64,000 nt of DNA from Ovis canadensis. Its lineage: Eukaryota; Chordata; Mammalia; Artiodactyla; Bovidae. Of this stretch, positions 19,531 through 30,789 are shown piece by piece. Location: contig NC_091247.1 of assembly GCF_042477335.2 (NCBI RefSeq), forward strand, positions 13,555,001 to 13,619,000, read 5' to 3'. The position numbers were made by a program, and so were the translations under genes. Positions within the stretch are counted from its first letter, which is position 1. Each line of letters opens with the position of its first letter. The notes below the pieces were generated by a model. That model did no database searches and was not told where the DNA came from. It saw only the letters and a program-made list of their open reading frames with translations.

Positions 19531-20570
19531 CCGGGGCCGCTGCGGCCTCTTCCTTCACCCACACCCTGTGCTGCAGACCTGGGCCCCCACCCCCAAGGCT
19601 GCCCGCTGGGCTCTCTCTTGTGTCGGCCTCACTCAGCCTCCATCTAGGTATTTGTCTCTTTCCATTCTTGCTTTTTTTTTAAACCTCTATTTCTCTCCCC
19701 GATTTCTGCTGCTTTCTCTCTTTGTATTTCTCTAGCTCCCTCTGTGTCCGTGTCTCCTCTTTTGGAATGCCTGTTAACTGTCTCGCTGCCACCATCAGCT
19801 GCTCTCTCTGGGACCATCTCCTGCTCCCACCTGCTGCTTCTACATGCGCTTGTACATGAGTGCCTCCTTGTATCTCTTTGTCTCTGAGTGTGCCTCCCTC
19901 CCTCCGGCCTTGCGTGCATCTCTCTGTCTCTCTCTGTCTCTTGTCTCCCTCTCTCCTCTCTCTGACTCACCTCTCCCTGCCCTTCCCTCCTCCCTCACGG
20001 GACTCTGAACCCTGATGATTGACTATTGTCCTGTTCCAACCCCTGCCTCACCGTCACTGCTTGTTCACCCACCGGGTCCCCGACACCCACACAGTTCAAA
20101 CCGCCCCCTTCGCTTCTCTCCCTGGTTACAGCTCCAGCTTCGTGGGGATGACAGCCCTGGGGACGTCAGCTCTAAGAGTAGGCGAGGTCCTACGGCTCCC
20201 ACTTTGGGATTCAAGCATCTGTACAGTTAGAAAAAATTGAGGGGAGCAACAGAAGGTGACCAACTATTTATTTTTCTAAAGGAGGATTTTTTTTTAGAAT
20301 CACCAACTGCTTATCGTTCCATTAGAGAAAGAATATGTTAGCACCAATAACAGAAGTAGGAAGAGCAAGATGTTAAGAATGCAGATGAGTCTTTTAGTTA
20401 AATAATTTTGTGGAAATGTTTGCTACATTGCTTTTATTTTGCCCCAAATGGGTCAACATGTCGGGGAGCACCAGGGATTCTCTGGCTACGTTTCAAACTT
20501 GAAAGCACTGATCTCGTCTAAGCCTCTCCTTGGGACTCCTGGGGAAGTGGAGGAACCTTTATTGAGGACA
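19531..20570. other. Intergenic; pyrimidine-rich tract then unique sequence
   Basis: Between about 19660 and 19990 the plus strand is dominated by TCTC, CTCC and TGTCTC words, so the minus strand is purine-rich. The rest is unassigned. Confidence 0.45.
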
Positions 20571-20690
20571 CGTGTTAGTCACTCAGTCACGTCCTACTCT
20601 TTGCGACCCTATAGACTGTAGCCTGCCAGGCTCCTCTGTGCATGGCATTCTCCAGGCCATAATACTGGAGTTGGTTGCCATGCCCTTCTT
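20571..20690 (-). repeat. Bov-tA/Bov-A fragment, head missing
   Basis: 'ttagtcactcagtcacgtcctactctttgcgaccctatagactgtagcctgccaggctcctctgtgcatgg' to 'ggttgccatgcccttctt'. Confidence 0.9.
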
Positions 20691-20797
20691 TGGAAAGGAC
20701 AAAACTGGGACAGGACCTGTGCATTCTCTCTGGCCACTTCAGCACCTCATAAGACCTTTCCAGCCCCTCTGGTCTCTTAGTTAAAATAACGTATTGC

Positions 20798-21032
20798 GGG
20801 ACTTCCGTGGCAGTCCAGTGGTTGAGAATCTGCCTTCCAATGCAGGGGACTCGGGTTCGATCCCTGGTCAAGGAACGAACATCCCATATGACGTGGGTGG
20901 GGGAACTGAGCCCGAGTGCCGCAACTACTGAACGTACCGCAACTAGAGAAGCCCTCATGCGGCAACAGAGATACCACGTGCTGCAACTGAGCTCCGACAC
21001 AACCAAATTAATTAACTGATTGATTGATTTTC
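20798..21032 (+). repeat. CHR-type SINE, long form
   Basis: 'gggacttccgtggcagtccagtggttgagaatctgccttccaatgcaggggac', then the repeated 'gccgcaact-ctga' body and 'cgacacaaccaaattaattaac' tail. Confidence 0.93.
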
Positions 21033-21044
21033 AAAAATAATGTA

Positions 21045-21195
21045 TTGAGGCAGCCTAGCTAGGGGTCAGACACCAGACTCCCTGTGTTCTAAGTCTTCCT
21101 CTGGTCTGCCTCTTTGAACAAATAATTTCACCTCTCTGTGCTTGTTTCCTCAATCTTAAAAGGAGCAAAATAATAGTTTGTAGAGTTGCCTGATA
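21045..21195 (+). repeat. MIR
   Basis: 'cacctctctgtgcttgtttcctcaatcttaaaaggagcaaaataatag' preceded by 'ccagactccctgtgttctaag'. Confidence 0.7.
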
Positions 21196-21363
21196 CACAG
21201 CAAAAACCCAGGATTTGTTTTCCTTGTCAGCCAAGAGCGGGTGACTTTAGCGGAGGCTAGAGCCTGGAGGGGAGAGAAACCACGTGCCTGGGCCGCTGAG
21301 AGATCACATCCGGGGTAGGAGTCAGCCTTTGGAGGAGCCACCGCGCTGCAGCCTTTTGGGACT
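21196..21363. other. Short unique spacer
   Basis: Nothing recognised. Confidence 0.3.
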
Positions 21364-21580
21364 TGGTTTCCCTGGTGGCTCAGATGGTATAGAATCTGCT
21401 TTCAATGCGGGAGACCTGGGTTCAATCCCCAGATTGGGAAGATCCCCTGGAGGAGGGCATAGCAACCCACTCCGGGACTCTTGCCTGGAGAATTCCATGG
21501 ACAGAGGAGCCTGGCAGGCTACAGTCCACAGGGTTGCAAAGAGTCGGACACGACTGAGCGACTAAGCACACACACACACC
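21364..21580 (+). repeat. Bov-tA SINE, full length
   Basis: 'ccctggtggctcagatggtatagaatctgc' head, complete body and a short (CA)n tail. Confidence 0.95.
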
Positions 21581-22476
21581 CCAGGGAGACCACTTTGGAG
21601 TTCAGGGGGCCAAGGGCAGCCTGGGATTAGGGAAGAAAGCTTTCCCCCTTTTCTTCCCCACCCATCATGCGCAGGCACCCCAAGTCCAGGACCTAGCACT
21701 CTTATCACCGAAGCTGACACTCCAGTAGGAATACAGGAGCCCTCCCCCACCCCGCCCCCAAGTGGCATTCCTGGTAACGGTGCCATCAAGGGGGCCTGAG
21801 TGGGAGAGGAGTGTGGTGGGTACCAGTGACCATGGACACTCAGGAGGAAGCTGCTAGGAGATGTCCAGAAATTTCCAAGGCTGACTCCGTGGATGAGGCT
21901 GGAGATCTGAGTAAGCAGGTGAGTGATTAGAGAAACTCTGGGTTACGATGCAAAGGGACTTCATGTGTATTCAAGTCCTGGCAGGTCTGTTACAACTGGA
22001 TACCTGCTCTGCGCCCAGCACTACGTTAGTCAGGGGGCCAAAAGTTAAAAAGCACAGGGCTTCTTTTCAAGGGAATTACCCAGGACTCATCTAATGGCAG
22101 TGCTGCTCTGCCTCCGAGGCAAGGCCAGAGATCTCAGCAAGGCCAGTCCGAGACACATGCCACATCTATTCCTGGGTTTGCAACCCTCAAAGTGCACCCA
22201 AAAAGGAAAGCAGAGTCAGAAATGACAGGACTTATGACTGGATGAACGGGGTGAGGGAGGCAGAGCCCAGGTGGCTCCCGGTGTCCTGGCTTGGCACCTG
22301 AGTGGAGGTGGTGCCATTCTGAGAGGAAATGCAGGAGGAGAGCAGGCATGGGGGGCAAGAGCAATCCAGGTGGGGCCGTGGAGTTCCGGTGCACAAGGAA
22401 CATTCAAGCGGGGACGCTACTTATGCAAATGTAGGGCTAGAGGGGAAGAGGAACAGGTAGGTAAATACATGGTTTT
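21581..22476. other. Unique intergenic sequence
   Basis: No gene or repeat family recognised. Confidence 0.3.
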
Positions 22477-22740
22477 GAGACTTCTCTGATGGTCCAGGGG
22501 TTAAGAATCTGCCTTGCTATCGATGTATGGCAGAAATGAAACCAATATTGTAAAGCAATTATCCTTCAATTAAAAGTAAATAAATTAAAAAAAAAAAAAT
22601 CTGCCTTCCAAAGCAGGGTTCAATCCCTGGTCAGGGAACTAAGGTCTCACATGCCACTGAGCAGCTAAGCCTGCAGGCTACAACAAAAACTTCTGTACAA
22701 CCCAAGTTAAGACCCGAGGCAGCCAAATGAATTTTAAACA
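22477..22740 (+). repeat. CHR-type SINE split by an L1 tail
   Basis: Head 22477-22515 ('gacttctctgatggtccaggggttaag') and remainder 22608-22740 ('caatccctggtcagggaactaaggtctcacatgcc') are one SINE, with a foreign 82-bp piece and a duplicated AATCTGCCTT between them. Confidence 0.9.
22516..22597 (+). repeat. 82-bp L1 3'-end insertion with target-site duplication
   Basis: 'accaatattgtaaagcaattatccttcaattaaaa' is the ruminant L1 3' terminus, ending in a poly(A). AATCTGCCTT flanks it at 22506-22515 and 22598-22607. Confidence 0.92.
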
Positions 22741-22754
22741 AATTTCTTTTAAAG

Positions 22755-23235
22755 AAATGAATAGGTTAGTGTAAGGAAGGACATGGGACCACGGCTTTTG
22801 AAGGCCAGATAGAAATTCTGCCTACTGGGTGGGGCAGGAATTTAAAGGAGCATACATCAGGCAAAAGAAATAGCCCAAGACAAGACATGGAGGTAGAAGA
22901 AAGCAGCACAAAATTTCAGCAAAGCTATCATTCCACTCAGCATAAGCACTGGCTGCCTTAGCGGGGCAGCTGTGGGTGGTGTGTCATAGCTAAAGAGAGA
23001 GACTGCAGAAGTTACTGGATGCCAGGGAGAAGAGTTTGACCATAATTCAGCAGCCAATGAGGAGCCATTGAAGGTTTGGGGACAGAAGAATGAAAGGATC
23101 AAGGCTATGTTTCAGGGTGATCTGACCTAACACCACAGGAAGGATGAAAACAGAGACCAGAGGAGAGGGAGGGACGAGACAAGGATCATCACTCATTTGT
23201 TCATTCAACAAACGGTAACTTCCTCTCTGCAGAGG
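22755..23235 (-). repeat. L2-like remnant
   Basis: 'cagccaatgaggagccattgaaggtttgggg' and 'tcatttgttcattcaacaaacgg' resemble reverse L2 sequence. Diverged. Confidence 0.5.
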
Positions 23236-23329
23236 CAACCCTTTTCCATCTAATGTGAAGGGTTTCAACACCAAACCAGCTTTTGTTAACACTGCACAGA
23301 AAGAAAAAAAGAGTAAGTGGGTTCTACTA

Positions 23330-23760
23330 AACCTAACAGTATTATCAATAAATAGAAATGAGTTTAAGTCATCTATTGAAAGGAGTCTCATACATACAGA
23401 CAATAGAACATTTTTCAGCATTAAAAAGGAAAGCTATTCTGACACACGCTACATTATGCTAAGTGAAATAAGCTAGTCACAACAAGACAAATGCTGTGTG
23501 ATTCCATTTATATGAGGTACTTAGAGCAGTTAAATTCACAGAGACAGAAAGTAAATGGTGGCTGCCAGGGGGTGGGAGAGGGAGGCATGGGAGTTGTTTA
23601 AGGGGCTGAGTTTCAGTTCTACAAGGTGAAGAGTTTTGGAAGCTGGTTGCACAACCATGTGAAGGTAGACACTCCTAACTCTATGCTTAAGAATGGCTAC
23701 GACAGCAAATTTTATGCAACACGTACTGTACTACAATGAAAAATAAAGACAAAAACTGAA
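23330..23760 (+). repeat. Old L1 3' end
   Basis: 'ttttcagcattaaaaaggaaagc', 'ctaagtgaaataagctagtcacaacaagacaaatgctgtgtgattccatttatatgagg' and 'ggtggctgccagggggtggga' in L1 ORF2-end/3' UTR order, ending AATAAAGAC. Confidence 0.82.
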
Positions 23761-24694
23761 AAGGCGTTTTAGAAGGGTTCATAGGACAAAATCTAACTTT
23801 ATAAAAGACATACAACCTAGAACACTGATTTGAAAAGCCTAAAAATAAACGGACAGGAAAGATACACCAAGCAGATGTAAACAAAAAGCAAGCGAGGGCT
23901 GCGATCTTGATCTATGATAGGACAGAATTCGGACTCCTGACACTGACTGAGACGAAGAAGGTGTGACTCAGGCTATCTCTGCGGCAAACAACACACCAGC
24001 ACTTTCACAGAGCAGAAATTACAGGACATGCAGAGAGAGACAGGAATGCTAATAACAGGAGGCTGAACACACCACTTGCAGTCCAACTCTCAGCCGAGGG
24101 TCACAAAGTAAGCAAAAATACAGAAAATGTAAACACTGTAATCTACGAAATATATTTTCCATATATATATGGAGATATACAGATATATATATCCAAGTAT
24201 AGCGTCCATTTCAAAACTTGCACCCCTCAAAACAGAGAATGTACCTGTATACACACATAATGAAAACTGACCCTTCTTAGGGCAAAAGAGCTTGCAAAGG
24301 TTCACCCAGTGATTCCAATGGGAGAAAGGATGTATTGATAGAACTTTGAAAACTAAAAAGCACCAAGCCAAATAGTAGTTACTGATGCTGTCAATACTAT
24401 TATTGTGGTTATTATCAGTATTCACTTCCGGATGCTTTCCACTCGCTCCCTGATTCTCCAATAGGTTCTAGAGGAGGAATAAATATGTATCTTTACTGTC
24501 TCCATAAGAGCTACCATTTCTTCGGCGTTGTCTATGTACCAGCCATTGGACTGTTTTGCATGCAGCCCTTTGCTAGAAAGTTTTCTAATCATTTTATAAA
24601 AGTGAGCTCTCTGCTTCCCGCCTATCACCTTCAGGGCCCAGAAACTGCTGGGTGCATTCTGAGTCAGTAATTAATGAACACTTACAAACTGAAG
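23761..24694. other. AT-rich intergenic sequence
   Basis: Contains an ATATAT patch (24155-24195). No gene or repeat family recognised. Confidence 0.3.
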
Positions 24695-24935
24695 CGTACT
24701 GATCAGGGGCCCCACTTAAAAGTTAGATCTGAATCTCAAATTTCACTCCAGCACTATTAATAGCTGTGTGTACCCTTTCTGAACCTTGGTTTTCAAATAT
24801 GTAAACACAGATAGGAGTATAACCTACAACAACTAGGACTGTTCAGACATTTAAATGTAGTAACACATGTAAAGTGTTCAGCATGGTACCTGGTTTACAG
24901 TAGGGACTTAATAAATGGTAGTCTGAGGCTGACTA
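24695..24935 (+). repeat. MIR, near full length
   Basis: 'gatctgaatctcaaatttcactcc', 'tctgaaccttggttttcaaatatgtaaac', 'gttcagcatggtacctggtttacagtagggacttaataaatgg'. Confidence 0.75.
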
Positions 24936-25019
24936 GGACCTCAAAAAGAGATAAACCTAGATGAGGGGTTCTTTTTTCTCAAAAAAATAAATAAATAGAA
25001 ACATCTTCAATGCAGTTGA

Positions 25020-25345
25020 AATTATTTTTTAAAATACCATGGGAGTGATAATAAGTTATATTACATCCTTATTATGGAATACTGTAAGGCAATGAAAAAG
25101 GATGAATTTTTTTTCTATGTGTTCACACATGGCTAGAGGGCCATGTGTTAAGTTAAAAAAAAAAAAAGTCAAGTTTCAAAACAGAAACAGAATGGTGCAC
25201 ATCCCTGTTTTTCAAAAAATTACACACACATAGGGAAAGGTCTGGAAGTACATACATCTAATTGTTAAAGGGGAGTATGCAATTCAGGATTTGTATGAGA
25301 TGTTTCTTTTTAACTTTTTACCTTCCAGTTTCTTCTGTAATTTCC
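25020..25345 (+). repeat. Old L1 3' end
   Basis: 'tccttattatggaatactgtaaggcaatgaaaaaggatg' followed by 'ggaaaggtctggaagtacatac' and 'aactttttaccttcc' in old-L1 3' order. Diverged. Confidence 0.6.
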
Positions 25346-25346
25346 A

Positions 25347-25371
25347 ACACACACACACACACACACACACA
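25347..25371 (+). repeat. (AC)n microsatellite
   Basis: About twelve uninterrupted AC units. Confidence 0.95.
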
Positions 25372-25574
25372 AGAAAGAAGAAAAAATAAACAGATAAAGA
25401 AGTTCCCAAATTCTCTTTGGCCTGTATTTTTCATGGGACTTTGAAAGCCATTGAACTGAATAGAGGACGTGGCTAATTTTTCTGGCCAAGTGTAAGAATT
25501 TCCATACCCAGTTTTCCTTTGTGAGAGAGAGACTCGAGAAGGGAGGATGAATTGCTTCAGCATCACTCACTCCT

Positions 25575-26050
25575 CAGCACATCCAAACAGGTAGTTTCCC
25601 TCTCGTCCCGGCCACCACGGCAGGCCTGACATGCAGAGTAGCAGAGAAACCCTTTGATAAATGTCAACCGAAATAGAGCAATCAGCTGAAAGCCATTTGC
25701 TGAGCCGTCTGACTGCCCTGGGCTCGAGGTTTTCCTTTATTCATTTATCATGATATACGGCTTTGGCCAACATACACACAGGAGAGAAATTGTTGACATG
25801 TGGAACCCAAGTACAGAAAATCTTTCATTTTCCCCCCCGTCTGTTCACCAAATAAGTTTTTGTTTATTTAAAGACTACAGAGGATTTGGCTGTTAAGAAC
25901 CAAATGCCTTTGGAGTGGAGTTACAACATAATTTATCATTTCCTCTGTTTATTAAAAAATCCTGCATCTTTGAGCAGCACGTTTGTAGTGAGTGGGGGAT
26001 TTCGGCCACTCACGAAAGACTGTTGCAAAGCCCCTGCCATGTGGCTTACC
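25575..26050. promoter_or_regulatory. Candidate conserved non-coding element
   Basis: Repeat-free, clean-looking AT-rich block with words such as 'ccctttgataaatg', 'tttattcatttatcatgatatacgg', 'caaataagtttttgtttatttaaag' (forkhead-type TGTTTA) and 'aatttatcatttcctctgtttatt'. No coding signal. Conservation is suspected only. Confidence 0.4.
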
Positions 26051-26584
26051 CCCCTCAAAAATATCTCCCTTGATTGCTATCTCTTTCCCTGTCCCTCCCC
26101 CTGGCTGACTTCTGACCGTGTGATGGTTACTCGGGGCTGGTGAATGTGGTTGGACTGAGGATAGGTAAGCGGGGCTGGAGTCTGTGTTCCCTTCTTTCAT
26201 CTTTGACCTAATTCTGACCTTGAATCCCACTGGCTGTTGTGCAGCATGCTCTCCCAGTACAAGCAGAGGGAGAAGGGCAACCTTTATTACCTCTCGCAGG
26301 GGACAGAGTCTGAGGGGAAACAAACAGCAGGAGAGAGTGTGGATGCTGCTTAGAAGGAATGTAGCCAGGCCTTGCTGCCGCCAGAGAGGGTTCCATTCTA
26401 AAGGCAGACATCTGGCAGAACTGGAAGAGACCTTCTACTTTCCGGCCAAGAGACCATAGACAGCAACACAGTCCAGTGACCATGTACCTCTCAAAGCCAG
26501 GGGCCGTGTCTCCCCCATCTTTGTAGTCCCAGCACAGAGCACAGTGCCTGGCACACAGAGGGCGCTCCACCACTTGTGAAGGCA
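26051..26584. other. Unique intergenic sequence; L2 tail-like end
   Basis: At 26505-26580 'gtagtcccagcacagagcacagtgcctggcacacagagggcgctc' resembles an L2 3' end. It carries CACAGAGGGCGC, a partial CTCF-like core. Nothing else recognised. Confidence 0.45.
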
Positions 26585-26735
26585 TCAGGATGCAGTGGGC
26601 AGAGCACAGGATTGAGATCAGGCCTCACTGCGATGCCCAGGTCTGCCCGGTGATAGCTGTGAAATCCCGGGCAAGAAACCGAACCTCTGTGAGCTCTCCC
26701 CTCTCTGTAAAATGAGGCTGACAGTGAATAATGAA
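26585..26735 (+). repeat. MIR
   Basis: 'gtgggcagagcacaggattgagatcaggcc', 'gctgtgaaatcccgggcaagaaaccgaacctctgtgagctc', 'ctctgtaaaatgaggctgac'. Confidence 0.82.
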
Positions 26736-26744
26736 ACCCTCTAA

Positions 26745-26890
26745 CACTTTGGGCAAGTTACCTAATATCGTCATGTCTTAGTTTTCCTACTTGCAAAATG
26801 GAGATAATCTACATCTTGCGAGTTTACTGTGAGGATTAAAAAGATTACCCAGAATTGTTATGAATCTAGCTCACGACGGCTAGATTATGA
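26745..26890 (+). repeat. MIR (second, adjacent)
   Basis: 'cactttgggcaagttacctaatatcg', 'gttttcctacttgcaaaatggagataatc', 'actgtgaggattaaaaagattac'. Confidence 0.75.
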
Positions 26891-27499
26891 ATGAATGACT
26901 GAATAAATGAACAAAGGGGAAAGAATTACTGGGGGGAGAACGTAACTTAACCTAGTACCCAAAGATGCACCACAATAAACAACTTGTCCATCAGTAACAG
27001 GCAGGCCCTGGGGACAGAGATCTCATTACCGAGTAAATGTTGAGGACAGAGGCAAGAGTGAAAAATGAGAGCAGAACCGTGTGCAGCGTGCAAAGAAAGG
27101 AAAAGCAGCTGGCATTTGTTGAGCAGCTACTATGTGCCATTCCTTCACAACACACTGAATGCCTACCATGTTCCGGACTATGTTCCACAGTAGTTCCAGA
27201 CTACTATGTTCCATTATGCCAACTTCTAAGGAAACTAAAAATAAACGGACTAATTATCAAAAAGAATAATTGAGGTTCAGATAAAAGCAGTGGAAAGTGC
27301 TAGGAGAGCCAATAACAGGCATCCTAGGTTGGGCAGGGGAAAGGACATGCTCTCCAAGCTGAGACCCAAGGGTGAACAGGACCGGTCAGGCAAGGAGTGG
27401 GAGGATGGTAAGGGGAGACAGCAAAAGCACTGTTCCGGATGCTTTACACACTGGTCCTTGGAGATCATGAATCCACACCGATCCCATCATTTCCTCCGT
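26891..27499. other. Intergenic sequence just past the MRRF 3' end
   Basis: A weak reverse MIR-like stretch ('ggcatttgttgagcagctactatgtgccattcc') is at about 27105-27150. Nothing else recognised. Confidence 0.4.
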
Positions 27500-27972
27500 G
27501 CTTGTTATTCTTTCCAATTTATTTAGGTTTTACTGTTTGGTGAAAATGGGCAAAGGTATCCAACACGGGTGAAGGCTCACACTGGCCCAAGCAGAGTTCA
27601 AAAGTGGGGACAGGGCCTGACTAATTGTCTGAAAAGAAGGCTCCCGAGATGAGCAGCAGACAGCGGCAAGCCTGCCAATGGTCCTGACAGCTTGGTGACG
27701 TCATGGTCAAGACAAACGGCCCAAGTGAAGGCCTTCTGTCAGCAAGAGAGCGTCTCTGAGGACCACCCATGCCAGAAGGCCCAGAGGAGATACGGTGGTC
27801 AGCGGACAGGAGGAAGAGAATAAACACTGTCCCACTGGAAGGCCGTCGGTCACTAGGACTGACAATGCAAGGTGACAACTTTCCGTATGGATGGAATAGA
27901 GAAGTGCCGATTTGCCACCCATGGGATCCACTAGGAACTGGGCTCTGGAGCACTGCTGGCCCTGGTGGGTTT
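27500..27972 (-). other. MRRF: MRRF 3' UTR (estimated end)
   Basis: Sequence from the TGA to the predicted cleavage zone, about 470 nt. It is free of recognisable SINEs or LINEs. It contains a palindromic TGACGTCA at 27696-27703. The only canonical AATAAA signal I see in a suitable place is at 27518-27523, so the end near 27500 is inferred, not observed. Frames within it are chance frames. Confidence 0.7.
27518..27523 (-). terminator. MRRF: Poly(A) signal AATAAA for MRRF
   Basis: The plus strand reads TTTATT, so the minus strand reads AATAAA about 450 nt past the MRRF stop. It is followed on the minus strand by an A-rich stretch and then a G/T-containing segment, which fits a cleavage site near 27495-27508. 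Inferred from motif and position only. Confidence 0.65.
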
Positions 27973-28050
27973 TCATCCAAGAAGCTCTTTGGTTTTCACG
28001 GCCAGATGCCTGTCCAGCTCTGCCACTGTGTCATCGGCCATTTGGCTGAT
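27973..28050 (-). CDS. MRRF: MRRF terminal coding exon (last helix and stop)
   Basis: Encodes the final 25 residues on the minus strand, beginning ISQMADDTVAEL and ending KTKELLG, followed by TGA at 27973-27975. This is the last helix of the three-helix bundle and matches the C-terminus of mammalian MRRF; bacterial RRF ends with an equivalent helix. The acceptor is a T-rich tract ending TTTTTCTGCAG with the AG at 28051-28052. The phase agrees with the upstream exon at 35599-35758. No internal stop is present. The exon continues as 3' UTR to about 27500. Confidence 0.97.
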   Translation of the reverse strand: MSQMADDTVAELDRHLAVKTKELLG

Positions 28051-28179
28051 CTGCAGAAAAACAAAATGAGACAACCTGGTAACTGGGGCTGGGAAGGGGA
28101 GGGGGAGAAATGTTCTAGAACTATGAAGATTATCTGGGAAATAAAAAATGGTAACAAAAGCTCATGTGAATTGCATCCC

Positions 28180-28380
28180 AGACAGGCACGGAACTAAGAA
28201 CTTTGTACACATACTCTTATTGACTCTGGACAGGAAGAAATAGACACCATGAGACAGTGTCATGTTTCCATTTTACAGATGAGGAAACTGAGGCAGTTAA
28301 AATCATTTGTTCAGGATCCACAGCTGTAAAGTAGCATTGACAAGAATTTAATCCTGGGTAGTCTGACTGCAGAGCCCCCA
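28180..28380 (-). repeat. MIR in MRRF terminal intron
   Basis: 'gtttccattttacagatgaggaaactgaggcag', then 'gaatttaatcctgggtagtctgactgcagagccc'. Confidence 0.88.
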
Positions 28381-28499
28381 AACAGTTAACAATTATAACA
28401 GTACAGAGAAGTCAGTCTAATCTGTCCCTTAATGAAACTCTAGAATTTCCTACACTTCAGACACTCTGCTATATAAAGCCCTCATGCCAACTGATAAGG

Positions 28500-29230
28500 A
28501 GAATATTAAGATCCCAATAAACAAGCAGAAAAAAAAAATCTTGAAAAAAGATGAAGTACATCTGGTTAACAAACATGGAAAATTCAATAGACACTGAAGA
28601 AATGCAAATTAAACCAAGATATAATTTAGTTATCACAGTTAACAAAATTTGATGTTGCAGTTTTTAATTATAATAGTCAATACCAGAGCTGTGGTGAAAT
28701 GGATGAACTCACATATCATGGATAGAAATTCAAATTGATGCAAGTGTTCATATCATTTTTAACCCCAAACTCTCTCAACTGGGAAATTATCACATGAATA
28801 GAATCTAAGAAAATGTCCTTAAGTTCTACATGCAAAGATAGTTATCAAAGCTTATAATCAAAAACGAGAAAACTTAAAATGATAGTATATGTAATTGAAT
28901 ACATATAGTCATTAAAAAGGGTTAAGACTGTCTACTTCTCATGGAGAGGGTATAAATACAAATAACATTCCAGTATACAGTTCTGACATGTCTGTTTTAT
29001 AACAAGCATGGACTGGTTTTGTAATCAGAGAAAAAGAAATAATGTTTCAAGATATTATTTATAACATCATGGAAACATGCCCATGTTACCCTTGAATTCA
29101 AGAAAAAAGAATACAAAATGTGTATATACATAGTAGAAATGATCTCAGATATATTTAAAAACTGGAAGAAAATGTGTCAAAATATTACTAGTGATTATCT
29201 TTTAGTGATGGGAAGACAGGAAATGTATTA
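28500..29230 (+). repeat. Old L1 remnant in intron
   Basis: A-rich AT-poor-in-CG stretch with L1 wording ('cacatgaatagaatctaagaaaatgtcc', 'gtagaaatgatctcagatatatttaaaaactgg'). Weak and fragmented. Confidence 0.4.
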
Positions 29231-29959
29231 TTCATGTCGGTATCTGTCACATTCAGCATAAAGCTTAGTCCATAGCAAGTGCTCAGGAAATAGTTCCTAA
29301 ATGAATAATTATTAGTTTTCTGTGCTTTTCTGTATCCTCCACATTTTCTGTAGGAAACACAAACTCACTCTAAGAACGAAAAAAGAAACAATACAACTGA
29401 GTAAGTGTTGCAAGCCTCCAGTCCCATGTCTAAAAGAGACCTCAGGCAGGAAGCTTTGAAGGGGGCAGTGTGGTACCCAGTTCTGTGTGCTCAGCAGCAC
29501 AGCGGCTGTTTGACATCTTTATTTGCAGACCACAGGCCTTGGCCAGGAACTGGGAAATAAATGCCCTGGAAAGGATATCAACTAAAAAGGATTTGGAGCA
29601 ATTGGTCCCAGGCAGGGAGACAGCCAGACTCTTACCATAGCAACAGCTGCACATTTTGGAGGAGGGGAGAGCAAAGCTGCTTGGGCTGCCGGGCACTCCG
29701 AACAGGACCAGCTCAGAGCGGCTGCCTGGGATCCTCGCTCAGCTGGCACAAGCCCCTGAGAGGCTTCCTGTGCCCCCACCCCGAGCAGCCTCCTTGTGTG
29801 GGGTGTGGCGTGGTGCCCAGCAGCACTCCAGCACCCGCGTGCTGGTAGCATGAGGCAGCCAGGAATGAGGGCTGCAAGCCTCCTCTGGGAAGATGGCGTC
29901 TGAGGACAGAGGCTGGGACTGAGGGGAGGAAGGGTACCTGGAGGAACTGGCTGGTAACA
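29231..29959. other. Intron: L2 tail fragment then unique sequence
   Basis: 29235-29300 ('agcttagtccatagcaagtgctcaggaaatag') resembles a forward L2 end. The remainder is unique and moderately GC-rich from 29640 to 29950. No exon recognised. Confidence 0.4.
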
Positions 29960-30140
29960 CGGTTCTGGCTTCAGCTCTCAGTGGGGCGACAGGGTGCCAG
30001 TCATTTCCCCACCCTGAGTCTCAGTTTCCTTATCTCTCCAATGGGGAGGTGAGCCCCTCCCTCAGAAAGGAATTGTGAGGGTTAAATAAGATCATGAATA
30101 TGCAAGTATGTTTAAACTGGTTATTTGCTATGCAAATGTT
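29960..30140 (+). repeat. MIR in intron
   Basis: 'ccaccctgagtctcagtttccttatctctccaatggggagg' and 'ggaattgtgagggttaaataagatcatg'. Confidence 0.8.
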
Positions 30141-30199
30141 GCTTGTGTTACTCGGATTTTTACTATCACTTTCTGACTTCTTTTTAATTTAATCAATTA

Positions 30200-30420
30200 A
30201 TGAAAATATTTACTAACTCTCTGCCATATTACGGGCACAAAGTGCCCTTGGGGACAGTCCACCTGCAAGTTCATCTTTTCCATCTTAAAATAACAATGAT
30301 TAAGAGCAAGGATACGAACAACAGCATCTATTTACTAAGAGCCAAACGCTGGGCTAAAAACTTTACATGCGTTACTTCACATCATGTTCAAAATACAGAA
30401 AATACTATTATTATCTCCCC
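30200..30420 (-). repeat. Probable MIR, left piece
   Basis: 'ctaagagccaaacgctgggctaaaaactttacatgcgttacttcac' fits a reverse MIR. It is cut at 30420 by a BovB insertion. Confidence 0.5.
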
Positions 30421-30733
30421 TTGTTGTTGTTCAGTCCTTCAGTTATGTCCCATTCTTTGCAACCTGATGGACTGCAGCACACCAGGCTTCCCTGTCCTTC
30501 GCCACATCTCAAAACTTGCTCAAACTCATGTCCATTGAGTCAGTGATGCCATCCAACCATCTCGTCCTTTGTTGCCCCCTTCGCCTCCTGCCTTCAATCT
30601 TTCCCAGCATCAGGCTCTTTTCCAGAGTCGGCTCTTCACATCAGGTGGCCAAAGCATTGCAGCTTCAGCATGAGTCTTTCCAATGAATATTCAGGACTGA
30701 TATCCTTTAGGATTGACTGGTTTGATCTCCTTT
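30421..30733 (-). repeat. BovB LINE 3' end in intron
   Basis: Plus strand starts TTGTTGTTGTTCAGTC and continues 'ctgatggactgcagcacaccaggc' to 'ggattgactggtttgatctcctt'. 5' truncated. Confidence 0.93.
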
Positions 30734-30789
30734 TAATATTATTTCATCTGATAGTTGCACAACAGTTCACACTACGCAGAAGTGTTTTG

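Noticed and set aside
1..27490. Possible PTGS1 exons expected from mammalian gene order
   Set aside because: I looked for the signal peptide, the EGF-like and the early catalytic-domain wording on the minus strand and found none; PTGS1 presumably starts left of the window.
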